From assembly GCF_032062135.1 (NCBI RefSeq), contig NC_092866.1:29292639-29356638 (forward strand): 64,000 bases of DNA. Reading direction: 5' to 3'. The position numbers were made by a program, and so were the translations under genes. This document shows, in pieces, positions 43,750-58,000 of this stretch (the stretch's first letter is position 1; every line of letters starts with the position of its first letter). The notes under the pieces are model-generated. The model worked only from the letters and a program-made list of their open reading frames with translations, did no database searches and was not told the origin of the DNA. The stretch is from Pyxicephalus adspersus. Lineage: Eukaryota; Chordata; Amphibia; Anura; Pyxicephalidae.

Positions 43750-45830
43750 CAACCCAAGTGGAGCAGTTACCCACTCACTCTACTACTCCACCATGCCCAC
43801 AAAACCTAACCAACTCCTCACCTTTGTTTCATCCACTTCTTACCCCCACAGCATCCTCGTCACAACTTGGAGCAACTCCCACATTCTGTTTTGTACTACC
43901 ACCACCCCTTCCCCCACCCAACATAAAGACAGGACCAATGGACAACATGTCCTGAATGGACATGTCCTGAAACACACTCAGCAGAGAAAGAACTTGAAAT
44001 ATTCAATCTTTCCTCCTACATTTTCAGCCAGGAGGAAAAGAGTTTATTAAAACTAGGATTGTCATTTTGCCCATCCTCAAATCTTGACAAATTTGAAACC
44101 ATTAAGGACCTGAACCTATTCAATAGAAATCTTACCTTAAAAGTGATGTTCGACAAAACATCAACACATAACCAATTATTCCTACCCGATGAATAAAGTG
44201 ATTTCAATATTCAAGATTTTAAAAATCTTAAAACACTTCAACAACTTTTAGTTGAAAATGAACAAATGGAAAATGACACACTACCCATAGAAGGACCTAT
44301 CACCTATCTCCTTTGCAGCTACTGATGAGATGCCCCAAGCCCACTTTTTCCTCAAATCTCATCATATCCCCACATTAAAACTTTTCTAAATCTATATAAA
44401 CTATATACTATAATCTATATAGTGGTCTTAAATATTGATTACTATGAAAGAATTTGTTTTAAAATCTTAAATACCTCCGATTGGTACATGGAAATTTCGG
44501 GGTAATGTCAATAAGTCTTTTTTTTATTCGATCTTTATGTCAGCCTTTCACACAGGCACAATTAAACAAAATATGAAGGACTATTTGTTCAACATCCTGT
44601 CACTCCAACATATTACACCTTACCGAAAATCCATAAAGACCCAGTCAACCCTTCAGGACGCCCAATTGTAGCAGGAATTGGATCAATATTCTCAAATGCT
44701 AGTGAGTTAGTTGACTCGTACCTTAGAACAATTGTTCTCACTATTCCTTCTTATCTTAAGGATACAATCCATTTACTTACTAACATCTGAATTACAAATA
44801 CCGTCTACTGCCTTTTGGTAGCCCCAATGGTAACCATTGACGTCGAATCCCTTTATAGTAGTATCCCTCACAATAAGGGCGTTCCTGTGATTTACAAGTA
44901 CCTACAAAAACATTATCCTCAAAATAATTCAATTCAAATAGATTCAATGCATTTATTATCACTCTTTTACAATATATTCAGAACCTCTCAAGAGAAGTAT
45001 CCTGTTTAGTCAATATATTAGACTCAGGCGTACCGGTAATTGTTCTACTGATGATGACTTTGAACTAGAAGCAAAAGGCTTACAGAAAAGACTACTTGCA
45101 GGAGGCTATAGTAAAAATCTTCCTCAAAAAGTTTATCAAAAAGCAAAAATCCAGAAAAGTACCTCTTTCCTATTTGAAACCAAAACTGATACCTCCGACA
45201 CACAGGTTAGGTTGATTACTAAGTTTAACAACCAACACAAAGTAGTCTCGAGTATCTTATGGAAGTACTGGTACATATTACTATCCCACCCAATGACATC
45301 TAAGTTTTTACATCCATATCCATCCATCACTTATAGAAAATCAGCTTCCTTGAAAGATAACCTGGTTTATAGCCACTACACACCTCAACAGCCGGCCTCA
45401 CCACAACTATCAGGGTACCATCAGGGTATTTAAATGTGGGAAACGTCCCCAATGCCCATGGCTCAAAGAACAAAAAGAATTACTACTACCCAATAACCAA
45501 ATTCACTAAATCAATAAACATATTGACTGTTCCACAACAGCCGTAGTATATCCTATTACCTGCATCTGTAAAAGATTCTATGTGGGAAAAACCAAAAGGC
45601 ACTGGGGAAGAGAATGTATGAGCATGTCTAGTCTATTAATACAAAATGGTGACTCCTATCAGCTTTCATGTAAGAACACAGCACAACTTTGGGGTGGAAG
45701 TGTCAATCAGTGATTACTTCAAGCTGAAACAAAGTGGATTTCCACTCTTAAAGCCACTTTTCCACCCGGTTTAAATGATGTACTGTCTATCAAATCATTT
45801 CTTTAAATAGTGTCTCCAAATCTCTTCTTC
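43750..45830 (+). mobile_element. Penelope-like element, long relic
   Basis: Penelope protein blocks occur in the expected order over 2 kb on one strand, from an N-terminal region at about 44030 to a GIY-YIG-like C-terminus at about 45630. This makes it the most complete of the Penelope copies here. A short imperfect duplication (TAGATGCAAAAACATTATAA) sits at 45870-45920 just beyond it. Confidence 0.8.
44030..45780 (+). pseudogene. Penelope RT / GIY-YIG endonuclease, frameshifted
   Basis: Recognisable blocks: a linker with DCHFAHPQILT-like sequence (44060-44090); the RT finger block (PKIHKDPVNPSGRPIVAG, about 44620-44680), then SELVDSYLRTIVLTIPSYLK (44700-44760); the palm block VTIDVESLYSSIPHNKG (44827-44880) with the catalytic Asp; the LLAGGY..NLP...Y.KA block (45095-45150); WKYWYILLSHP and ITYRKSASLKDNLVYSHY (45260-45378); and an endonuclease segment YPITCICKRFYVGKTKRHWG (45550-45610). 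Several stops and frameshifts separate them. The YADD-like segment is lost around 45000. Confidence 0.85.
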
Positions 45831-46424
45831 TTATTCATTATTCTTCTTATCAACGGTGAAACACTTCAATTAGATGCAAAAACATTATAAAGATGATATA
45901 GATGCAAAAACATTATAAAGATGATATATACTATCTTATCTGGATTACATATACCCATATTGATATGACTAAGTTGAACATCTGTAAGCTTTTAGAGGCC
46001 ATTGAAATTTATGTACCTATCTTTTTGGCAATAATACATTTCATGATATGTGGTATTTTTATTGTACACCATTTGATCATAGGTGGACTATGTTAGAATA
46101 TGTTTATTATTTGATAGAGGTTGAAATGTTTGTTAAACACTACTTAAGCACATTTATGGGTTATGTTATAATAGGTTATATACTGGACCATTATTTTATT
46201 ATACAATGTATTGTGAACCTGATTTGTTGGAATGTGTAGAATGGTGAATCCCATGGTACATAATGTTTGGCTTGACTTACCTTCTATATAACCGAATCAC
46301 TCCAATTTGACGACAAATCATTTATCTTTAATTAATTTAATATGCCGTTTCCTTTTAACAATATGGTCTTAACATGATATACCAATTATACACATTATAA
46401 GCTGTTAACCAAATTAGCACATAT
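45831..46424. other. Unassigned AT-rich sequence
   Basis: No supported feature beyond the 20-base duplication at its start. Confidence 0.3.
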
Positions 46425-47490
46425 AATTGTAGGGGATTGCCTTTTTCTATCTGCTAGCTGAGTTTTAACTTTGTAAATTGCAAATAAATTTGTTGAAGTG
46501 TTTCCTGCCCCTGATAGTGGCCTTAGAAACCCCACCAGGATATAGGGAAATGCAGGAAGTAGGTGCCAGGGTAGGTGCCTGCATTCCTTCCAGAACACAC
46601 TGACTGCTGTGCCTGTGTGTAGTGCAGTATTAGATTATTACGCTCTATATTAATGGAGTATATGTGATATCTGTTATCAGAGATCACTTTGGGAAATCCC
46701 TACTGTCAGTGTATCAGCTACATACACAAATAATATTATCTCTGCCCTTTCAGTTCTAATCTGCACCCTCTGTCTAGTTACATCTAGCATAGGTTAGGCA
46801 TGCGATGGCCCATAGGTAGCAGAGGTCCGGTTGCATTGGCAGATTAGTATGACTGCTAGGGTATAAGTGGTAGTGCAGATAGATTGTTCCTGAACTCCAG
46901 ACACTTTGCCTGCATCCCTGCAATCCAGGATCACAGCATACACAGCCCAATTGCGGGTTGGCGGATCTCCTTGCTGCTGTTTTCAGGATCATCTCATCAG
47001 GACATCTTTGATACAATCAACTCCAGAGGCCTCTGCAACTCATCCTGACACTGATACTGGAGGTATTTGTGGTTATAGACTGTATATATACCCGAGTATA
47101 TCTGTGCACAATTCTCCTCAGGACTCTGCTATGTGCTTGATATGTGTACTCATTGATGTTTATGGATTATAAATATTGTTATTACTGTTTTGAGATATAA
47201 AGCTTACAAATACTCCAACCTGTGTGTTCATTTAGCTGCAATGGTTAATGTTGTATGCTGGGTGTAGTGGTTCCTTGGGTGCTGTTTCATATTACTGTTA
47301 TTATTTCTGGGTAATGTCCCAGGAAGGGAGCCCCTCTGCTAACAGAGACCCTGTCCTGGGTGGAGGCACTGCCAACTTTATTAGTATCCTCACTCTTCCA
47401 TATAGCGAAGGCCCAAGATCCTCTCTGTTATCTACAGGTTAGTGCCATAGCCTGGTTTGTGACGGTCATTTACATGACCCCCCCCCATAA
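46425..47490 (+). mobile_element. Candidate LTR-like repeat
   Basis: A less AT-rich block running from TGTAGGGGATTGCC to a TGACGGTCATTTACA region, with TATATATACCCGAG near 47085 and many TCC/CTG phrases, in the style of frog LTRs. No target duplication was found and the edges are guesses. Frames inside it show no motif. Confidence 0.3.
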
Positions 47491-49270
47491 CAGGGCTACA
47501 TAACTTAGGATATATTTTAGTGCAATCCTCAAAAAAACATTTAAAATACCTAGGCACTACTTTTATGTCTTAGACCTGATCCTTAAAATATTGATACAGT
47601 TACAGAATATTTTGAGGTATGTTTTTTTACTCTTGTGTAACCTGTTGCTTCTTTACAATATTTGCAGTCTTGCATTTTTTCATATATATTTTGTAATTTT
47701 CAAATATTGAATTCAGCCTAGGACATGCCATTACAGTCCCTACCTTTGCCCAGAGGGAATGCAAAATGGTCTACAATAGTTTATGCTTGTTAGGGAAATT
47801 ACAGATTTTAGTTAATCCAGTTAGAATGCCAGCAATTGCTGCAAGATTTGGGACTGTAATGAAAAGGATAATTTCACTCCGACGGGAAAATCAGTGCACT
47901 CTATTATAGGCAGGGGCAGAGGCAAAAATAACACTGGGAACAGAGGATCACCAGTCAGCTAGTCTGGAGGATGAATATAGTGAACGGTGTATTTGATTAT
48001 TTGAAGTGTAGTTCCTATGCCCTACAGATCCGGAGCAGTCTCTCTTGACATCCTGCACTATAACCCTCTGCCCTGCTGATTGTGATTTCGCCTAGACTAA
48101 AAAGTATGGATTGATCCAGTTTGTGTTGTATCCCACCAAGAAAGACAAATTCAGTCACTACTGTATGTGGTACATACACCAATGTAGGGTATATGGTGTC
48201 AGGGTCAGTGATTTGCAAAGCAGAGCTTGACAGTGGAAGATTGGAATTAATTAAATATGGTTCAGTGCTTTGGATATTCCCAATGCTTGACACAGATGCA
48301 ATCAAGTGGTTTAGAATATTTCACCCATGGAAACTATGTCAACAGGAATTATTGCCCAATTTGCTCAATATGCCATGAATATTAAATTGGAACATATACT
48401 TATATATGAACAAAGGGGGTCCATTTTATTCCTGTGCATGTAATGCAATGTTTTTGTGGAAATACATTACAATTATTTATAAATAATGTAGAATTGTGTT
48501 TGGACAGGTGGTGTTTATGAAAATATTGGTGGGTTTTCGAGGGTGTATGGATAGTTTTTTTTATGAATATGCACAGCTGCTTTACTTCAAAGTTATGATT
48601 CCAAGCCCATAGTCCATACTTCTAAGAGTGAAACACAAATAAAGCATGTCAGTCATGCTGACCTATTTTAATACCTTCACAAGGCAATAGATTGCCATAA
48701 AACAAGCACAGGCAACTGTGCTCTGAAATGTACATGTCTCACTGGACATTGAGGTGCAAAAAAAGGCAGAGCTGGATGCAATACATTGGAGCTCTATTCT
48801 TTCAATAAAAAATATTAAGAAAAAGGATACAAAGTGCATCACGTACAAGTTAGAACCTTGTTTATATTTCTAAAAAATAATATATAACTTAATTAAAACA
48901 GTTTTGTTTTTGTTTCATGTAGTCTTTCTTTAAGGACTCACCTGAATTAGAACAATACACAAGTAAGGCTTTGTATGGTTGTGGGTACTTTATGTTGCCT
49001 TTTTCAAAACAGAGAATTCCTTTAATAATGATTTGGACATAAACATTATTGTACAATTTTATTATATCACATCAAGCAATACATGAATCTCACAATGTCT
49101 GTCCAGCAATGCCTTTGTACCATCAAAATAACTTTACAGAAAGCTGTGCAAAGCTGTGTTTTTTGAGCTGTAAGACATAACATAGTAAAAACAACCTTTT
49201 AAAACAATTATGGATCTATATATATATAGATAAAAAAAGGTAAATATTTATTATTCAAAAACTGTCAATA
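47491..49270. other. Unassigned sequence
   Basis: No supported gene or element. Overlapping frames on both strands at 48015-48378 show no recognisable domain. Confidence 0.3.
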
Positions 49271-49274
49271 ACTG

Positions 49275-49530
49275 TCAGAGGAAAGGATTTTTCATGAAGA
49301 TGCATGAACAAGCGTTGTACATACAGCGCTGTTCTGCTCTATGGAGAGGGGAGAGCCACACAGCGGCACCCCGCTTTGCTCTCTTCCCTTCACTTGTATT
49401 ATGATTGTTCCTCATTGGAACGATCCGTGCGATGTTGGACAAGTGCTGTACACACACCAAATTCTCGTCCAATACTAGCCCTAAGGTGATTATCGGATGA
49501 GAATCATCTGACCTGTGTACGTAGCCTAAG
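49275..49530. mobile_element. Candidate MITE
   Basis: A compact block ending ACCTGTGTACGTAGCCTAAG, with internal words GATTATCGGATGAGAATCATC and GAACGATCCGTGCGATGTTGG. I recall similar sequence as a common frog repeat but cannot name it. A matching left terminus is not evident, so it is probably truncated. Confidence 0.4.
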
Positions 49531-51967
49531 CAATTCAATGATTTCCAAAAGTATAAACTGAAAATGTGTGATAATACAATAAAACAAAGAAGTAAAATGT
49601 ACACTATGTCAAAAACATGCCATCTTTTTTCTAAAGTCCCAGCAAAAAAGCAAACATTTAAAAATGAGTAAAGCCTATCTGCAAATGCATGTTTTTGCAA
49701 AATTTTCATGGTATGACCTCATTAGAGTGTCATCCTCCCAGGATGGTGTAAAGTAACATTTTTGTGAGCTTCTACACACCTAAGCAAACCTTATGGAATT
49801 ACGTGTCAGAAGATCATTACATGAGGACATGCTAAATAACTGGCTACTATTTAAAGCAAAACTATTGTCCACCTATTTTAACTCCCTTGCAGTGATGCAC
49901 CCTCTCTGAGCCCCCTTTAATAAAATGTAAACTTATATGATTTACCATACACCTATATGAAAAAGATTGTGTCTTTTCATATTTGAGTCGGGTTGCTCAC
50001 ATGAATTCAAAAATTGTCTATGGCAATATAAAAAAGCAAAGGTTTTCGAAACAATGGAGCACACAATTTTGTTCACTTACTACAGTGAATTATCACTCTA
50101 AAATTTCAAAATCACTTAGCTTGGTAAATAAGGTGAGGCTCTGTTGAAATGTAATTTCCTTACACATGATTGAGTATTTTTGCAAAGTGAATTTTTGTTC
50201 ACTGTTCAATGTTCACTCTGCAAATGATATTTTACCTAGCTAAGCAAACTACCTAAACACCTTTAATGAATCAAACCAAAACATTTTATTAAAAAAAATG
50301 CTATTTTGATCCTAACTAACAGACCCCCAAATGTTTTACCATACTGAAATAACACAGAATTGTCCCCGCAAACATAATATCTTATTGTGTGCAATATTGA
50401 AATTCTGGTATGTAAGAATAACATCACTGAATTAATATATTACAAAATAATGCAACATAATGGCAAAATAATGCTATTGCTACAGATTTATCATTAAGTT
50501 GATAACAGTATATTAAAATACTGATATTCTAGCTTCTGAGTCGCTGGTGAGGTTTGATTGGTCAGTCGTCTTCTGCATCTTTTAAGACTCTACACAGGGG
50601 AGATGTTGACTAATGCATTTCCTTGGTATAATCTTACAGAAACTGCAGACGGTAAGTCTACATCAATCTATCTATCAAATTACCGACAGACTAAATGAAA
50701 GGGGAGGAATCTCTAGGTATTATAAGAAAACAATTTTCTTTTAATTGAGTACTGACAAGGGTGACAACTTTTCTGCCTACATTCTCTGATATAAAGAAAA
50801 ATCCATTGCAGTTTAAAAGTAACAATAAATATATCTGTTTTATTTAAATAAAAGGCAGCATTGTTGTCATTTTTCTTTTGAACTAAAAAAAGAATAATGC
50901 ACAATAAATAAGTTGTAAATTAAGTTTATTTCCAATCATTTTATGTGCAAACCTTTTCAGTGATCTTACTATTATTACACATCAGAAAATACAAATTTGA
51001 CATTAAAACATTTTTGTAATATTCACAAGTATATATTAAGTAGACCCACTTGAGTATCTTATATACCTTGATTTTGGCACACGAACCAAAAAACTGGTTT
51101 ATAGAAAAAAAAATGAAAAGACCACTATTTTAATCTAACTAACAAAATAAAGTTCTCAGAATCATGCACATCTTATTGCACCATGTAAAATGTGCCAATG
51201 AATTATCAATCAGTAGGGGTAATATAAAGATAGATAATATTTGTACTTGCAACTTGTCCGTGTTTGCAAATACTTACAATCACGAAGTGCTATTACCAAT
51301 AGACCACAAAAAGACACTGACACTGATAAAGTACAAGCTACAATTTAGAACCAAAGCATTTTTCTCTGAAGGCACATGTAGAAGGCATTCTGTTTAACTA
51401 CAAAAATAAAAAAAATTGCATGTATAACTGTAAAAAAGAGTGTAAATGTCACTTTAAGTCTTTTTAGGAATGGTAACTTCCATCAATAAGACATGCGATG
51501 ACACAATTATGATAAATGTTTGTTTTTCAATGCAATGTGGCTCTAGGTCCCTGGAATTGCAAGTTATACATTAAAAAATAAGTTCAATTTTCTTGTCCAT
51601 GATACTGAACTGGCATTTGGCATTTATAAAAAAAAGTGTCTCCAATGCAATTCCAATAGTCTTTATTATTATTAGTATTATTGTTAATAATATTGGGCAC
51701 TTATTGGTACTTACAATAGTTTTAACTAATGGCAAGATTTACTTTAACTAATTCAAATCAGTGACACATTTTATAAAATCTCATGATGTGTATATACAGT
51801 CTTCACACATATACATAGTACTCTACATCATTAGCAGCAAGTGAAAAGAGACAGGAAAAATGATGGTGATGAGTAATGTTTAGAAGGCATTTCAACATTT
51901 TTGCCTAATTTGCTTGTCTTAAATTTTGCAGATTACTTTTATATATTTTTGCTTTGGCCTTAAAGTT
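49531..51967. other. Intergenic and probable 3' UTR side of the bMERB gene
   Basis: The part nearest 51967 is probably the 3' UTR of the minus-strand gene. A minus-strand AATAAA (plus TTTATT at about 51662) lies 300 bases below the stop, and others lie near 50927 and 50835. No other coding exon could be supported. Confidence 0.4.
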
Positions 51968-52055
51968 TTAGCTGATGCGGCATTTCTCTTTTTTGCTGAG
52001 CTTTCTCCTTCTTTGCTCAAGACTTCTTTCTATTATTTCATCTTCTTCTATAGCT
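51968..52055 (-). CDS. EHBP1L1: bMERB gene, terminal coding exon (88 bp)
   Basis: Acceptor TACTTTAATCTTATAG; encodes (K)[28 protein letters not shown], then TAA at 51970-51968. The basic stretch before a C-terminal Cys tetrapeptide suits membrane anchoring by prenylation. Confidence 0.95.
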
Positions 52056-55000
52056 CTATAAGATTAAAGTAAAAAATCAAACAAAGGTGATTTGTCATAG
52101 ATTGAATTAAAGTATGTTAGATTGTATTTTTATGGAAAATATACATACTTCCTCTCTTTGATATGGAGATCTCTCACAAGTCCATCACGTTGATCTACTA
52201 AAGAAACCAATTCATCCAGTAAAAGTTTCTCTCTTCTCTTCTGAGCTTCACTTTTTAAGCAATCTATGGTGAAATACAAAGTAAAGTAAAATTCCTCTAA
52301 AAATTCCTTACTCTGAAACATAACATTTTGTAGTATTTTACTAAAACACAGAAAAAAAATTCCTTTTTTGGATATAAAAAGAAAAAGTTTATCATCTCGA
52401 ATAAATATGCAGGGCACAATTACCTTTCACCTCTTTTTGTTGTATGTATGTATGTGTATCACATGAACAACAGTGGGGGAAAAATCTAAGCATTAGGTAT
52501 ACTGAGATCCATAAAAATGTGCATTTCTTTCCTTTCCATCATTAACAAAAAAAAATGTCCAGAGAGGCTTTAAGTTTATGTATTTTTTTAATTACATTTT
52601 CCTTATAGTGCTTCTCTTCAATAGCTGTGGTGACTGTGCATTTGGGTAGCAACAGCACTGGAAAAACTACAAAGCTTGCACATTCTGAAACTACTTAGGC
52701 CCATGCTATTTCACAAAAATAATCTACACATGCTATTCCTTTAAGTGGAAAGCTTTGGCAAACCAGTGATTAGAAAGGCAAATATAAGCTACAAAAACAT
52801 ACATAACATGTGTGGGCCCCAGTACACATAGATACTGTACGATTATTGATAGTGTCTCACTTTGTTTTGGAATATTTTCACTTAATTTACAGAACTAGTT
52901 ACACTACTATAAAATTGCACATTACATTTTATTTTTTTTATCCTACAGCCTTACATTTAAAGAAGCATTGACTTATCTAAAGTAGCAAATATAAAAACCT
53001 TACCATCAGTACACAACAGTGCTCGGAGGTCTCTGCTCAGAAGTTCAAACCTCCGTTCCAGATCTTGCTCCTCTGCCCTAAAATGCAAAAGCATAGCTGT
53101 TACAATAAACTGGCAAATAATTTTTTATCACTCAATTTGATGTTGTATAAGAGTAATTGGAGTAAGATAATAAAGAAATAAAAAATGTGTCATCACTTAC
53201 AGTAATTGTAGCTCATCTTGTCTCCTGATTAAAGCATTTTTCTTATTTACTAACATGAACCATTCCTGGATAAGAGCTTCTTCTACTTCTTTGTCGGACC
53301 CTAATAATTAGAAATATGAAATTGTTTCAATGTTTTGAGAGTAGTTTTGTCTTGTCTTTTTGGTCTACCGCAGTAACTTTTTAATTTTTCAGCTAAAGTC
53401 ATCCTAAATGTGATCCCTTTGTTCTGGGGAGAGGTCAATATCTAGATCCCGTGCAACAGATATGGAGAGCCATTTCAACAGATATGGAGGTGTGAAATCA
53501 GAGCCTGGAGCCAAAAAAATTAAGTATAAATAAGAGAACAAAGGTCTAGTCCCTGTTTCGTACATAATGCTTCAAAATCAGAGAGAGTTTTCCTGAATTG
53601 GTTTAACTTTGGTAAGGAATGATGAAAATGGTGAAGTTGACGAATTCTCCAGAACCTTAGGTCCCTAAAGAAAGATTCTTTGTGCATCTCCACCAAAGTT
53701 GGCCAATGAGTCTTGTGCATAAAATAACTGACCTGCCGTGCACCCATATCTGTTAGACTTAGGTAATTAGGGTAATCTAAACCTGGTTGAAATTTGGGGT
53801 TTCCTACTATTGGATTCAATGGGGACAAAGTAGGTAATATTTTTTGGGTAAACATGCTACATTGTGGAATACATTTAAAGTCTCTGTCACTGTGGGATGT
53901 CTGGTAAACTTGTACTGGTAGAGTGGATTGTTCCCACGTTAATAGAATGTCAATGACAGCCTGTTCTATTTTGATCCATTGTTTCCATTCAGCATGTCTA
54001 AACCATTCAAAGATTCTACCCAGGTGGACCGCAGCGTAATAGAGTGATGGATCTGGTACACCAACACCACTATGTCTCTTAGCTAAACGTAATAAATTAA
54101 AAGACAATCTAAGTCGTTTCTGTGCCCATATGAATAGTGTAAGACATTGACTTTAGATTTCTAAAAAACACAAACGGGAGTTTGATTGGGAGAGTTTGTA
54201 GCAAATAAAGTAATTTTGGCAGAAGTGTCATTTTAATACACCGTCCAAACCAGGACAATAGTTTTGAGTGCCATTGTGTAAGTTCTCCCCTAAGATCCCT
54301 TCAAATTCAAGAGGTCATTACCAATATAGACTCCTAAATATGTGATTGCCTCTGTAGCCCACCTGAAGTCATAGGATTCCTTTAAACTACAGCATACCTC
54401 CTGTGGGAGGGTGATATTTAGGGCTTCTGACTTTTGATAATAATTTTAAAGTTAGATAAGACTCCAAATTCCCCTAGTTCCCCCATTAGATTATCGGGGT
54501 TTTGTTCAATTCTAGGCAAGAGGGGCTCAAGGGTAAGGATGAAAAGCAGAGGGGAGAGGGAACACCCTTGTCTGGTCCCATTGGAAATGAGGAAATGGTC
54601 CAACAAGAAAGCATTTATCTTAGTTCTTGCAGATGGTGGAGAGTAAAATGTCATTATCCTGACACATTAAAGTCACTTCCGAACTAAAACTTGTTTAACT
54701 AAAATAAAAACTCCCTCCCTGAATTCAGCCAGTCCGCAGAGCGCAATTTGTAGGAAATCAAACTGGTTAGCATTAGGAGCAAAAATATTAGCTAAGGTTA
54801 CCAGTTTGGATTTCAATATGCCCTTTAGAAATAGAATCCTGCATGCTGAATCAAACCAGCTGTCCTTAAATTGCCATATCACTCTTTTGGAGGGAAAGAT
54901 ACTCTCACCCCTAGCTTTAGTATCTGTGGCTGTGCTATGGTAAGCCCAATAATAACAGAATTCACGGGGTATCTGCTGAATCCAGAAATTACAGTTTTAT

Positions 55001-58000
55001 TGAATTGGCTCTAGTTCTTGTAATACAGGAATCGGAATTGACGATTTTACCTTCAACAAATGTTAACACAGCATATTATTATCAATCTTTATATACACCG
55101 ATGTTTTGCATTTTATATATTAGGCATTATTTTCATGAAACTTTCATTTGCCTTCTTTTCATTCATACATTTTTTTTTTTTTTTTACAGAAATATGAGTT
55201 CTTCTAGAAGAAGTTGTTTAAATGACTCTAATCTATTTTGCTACATTTGTGGTGAATATTCTCAGCAAAAACAGAGAAGAAACAAGCATATCTTGCAATT
55301 AAACTTGGGGACCAAGATAAGTATTGGGCTCCCCATATGGTATGCAAAACTTATGTAGAGTGTCTACGTTGGTGGAAAAATGGAAAACTGAAAAGTTTGA
55401 AATTTGGTGTACCTATGGTATGGCGAGAGCCCAAAAATCATCATAATGATTGTTATTTTTGTGCTGTGAATGTAAAAGGTTTCAATCATTGCAAGAAAAA
55501 CAAGTGGTAGTACCCTGATTTGGAATAGGCAAGATGACCAGTGCAGCATGGTGCTGATGTTCACATACCATTGTTCAGTACATTTCCTGATATTCCTGTA
55601 TCCGACATGAAGGATATACAGGATTTGGAGTGTAATCCAAGAGTTAGCAGTGGAAATGAATATGAAGGAAGTGTTTCATCAAACCAGCAGTTCTCCCAAG
55701 AAGAGCTCAATTGTTTAATACGTGACCTAAGTCTGTCAAAACAAGCACCTGAACTTTTAGCATTCAGGCTAAACAAAAAGAACTGTCTGAGACCGGAAGT
55801 TAAAAAAACAGTTTTTAGGACAAGAGAGGTGACACTCCTACCATATTTATTGGTGAAGATGGAGATTTTGTGTACTGTTGTAACATCCCTTGACTACTAG
55901 CCCATATGGGAGTACCAGAATACCGAGCAGAAGACTGGGAGCTTTTCATAGACAGTTCCACTCGAAGTTTGAAATCTGTTTTACTGCATAATGGCAACTG
56001 CTATGCATCAATTCCAATTGGTCACTCAACAAAACCTAAACAAGAATATGAAAATATCAAAATGGTCTTACAAAAGCTTTGCTATATGTGTTGATTTAAA
56101 AATGGTGAACTTCCTACTTGGACAGATGTGTGGATACACAAAGTTCCCATGTTTCATCTGCTTGTGGGATAGTAGAGCAAAGCAGGATCACTGGAAAAAA
56201 GGAACATGGCCTCCAAGGGAAAACATGAAAAAAGGTGCAGCGAACATCATTAACGAGCCAATGGTTGACAAAGAAAAAATCATTCTCCCTCCACTACACA
56301 TAAAGTTGGGATTAATGAAGCAGTTTGTTAGAGCTCTGAACAAGGACGGTGATTGCTTCAAGTACATTTGTAGATTCTTGCCTGGATTGAGTACTGAAAA
56401 ATTAAAAGCAGGAATCTTTGATGGACCCCAGATTTGGTAACTGATAAATGATTCAAATTTCACAAGTTACATGACTGATACTGAAGCTTTTGCTTGGCAC
56501 AGCTATGTCATGGTTGTCAAGAACTTCTTGGGTAACCATAAAGCACAAAATTATGAAGAACTGGTACAAAACTTGCTCTTAGAGTGTACTTAAACTTAGA
56601 AATTTCACTTTACATAAAAGGGTAGACAATCCATTTTTTGTTAAGTAAAAATTCTGATTTTGGAGAAAAAGGGGAACTAAGGGACTTTAAAGCCAATCAG
56701 TTTGCATATCTGAGTACATTTCCATAGGGTTGAGATAACTGTACAACATATCAATAACGTTTAAAAAAATGTTTTCTTTAAAATAACATTAAAAACAAGT
56801 CAGTATGAAAAAAGCCACGCAAATCACACATGCATGAAACATCCATAACGCGTTTAGTGGATCTGGTACACTTCTTCAGGAGGAACAAATTATCCACAAA
56901 TATGAAAAGTCTCCCCTCATGTAGTAGGGCAGGAGAATATATAAAGAGTCTGAGTAGAGGGACACAGAAGGAAGCTACAATAGTATATAAATGGTCCACT
57001 AGATCAGCGGTCAGGTGCTCCGCGAGAACATTTTGGTGGTCAGTGTCTCTGGTCAGTGCACCCCCGAGCGGGGTCAGGAAAAGGACCCCGCTAGGGGACG
57101 CACTGGCCAGAGCCACGAAACACATCCCCAGTACAGTTCTTAGGCTCGGGTGTGTGGACGGGCTGTGTCCCTGCACACAACCGCCCACTCTCCCAATCGC
57201 AGGCTCAGATCTCAGAGGGGAGGTTTCTCGCCCTTTGAGTGACACCCTGCTCCCTGCGCATGCGTGGTCAGAAGCCGGTGATTTTAGTGGTTCTTTCGGA
57301 CCAAAAATTTTGGCGACCGCTGCACTAGATGGTACTATATTCTTTTAAACATTAGCAAAAAACGTTGATGTTATTTTACCTTAAATAACCTAACATAAAA
57401 AAGTTTTTTGCTAATCTTCATAAGAATATAGTACCATCTAATGGTCCATTTATATACTGCTGTACCCGTATTTCAGATATCCCATCACAAGCTAATTTTG
57501 ATAATAAATGAACAGTTTCAACTTCTACAATTAGAACTTTGAGTAGTAGTTGACTATCTTTTTTTTTACTTAATAAGGAAATATTGAAAATTTATCACAG
57601 ATGGACATAACAATACACTTTTTCTAGTCCTATTTCAGTTCACTTATCCAGGAGTTTCCTTGAATATTCTTTTATACACATATCTGCATCTAAATCTTAC
57701 AGTGAGTAATCTTGAAGAACAACTGTGTTTATTAATGCTCTTTAACTTGTTTAACTAAAAATTGGTATATTTCTCTTTATATTCTAGAAAAAAATAGTGG
57801 ATACATTGATCTCGATGTCCCTTACATAATATTGTACATTGTGATATACACCATATACATATATATATATTATTATCCTTTACACCCTATTATATTTCTT
57901 TACTATCCTAATCAGTTGTTAATGTTATGTACATACATAGATAAGCAATTATAATCATATATTTTACTGTTTATGTCTAGTTTTGATCCCAAATGTCCCA

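Noticed and set aside
49275..49709. 144-codon minus-strand frame
   Set aside because: Overlaps a MITE-like repeat and shows no recognisable domain.
50600..50655. 12-base micro-exon between TCTTACAG and GTAAGT
   Set aside because: Too short to support without transcript evidence.
56778..57348. 155- and 172-codon frames on opposite strands
   Set aside because: Both run through the GC-rich non-coding hAT MITE and its flanks, with no homology.
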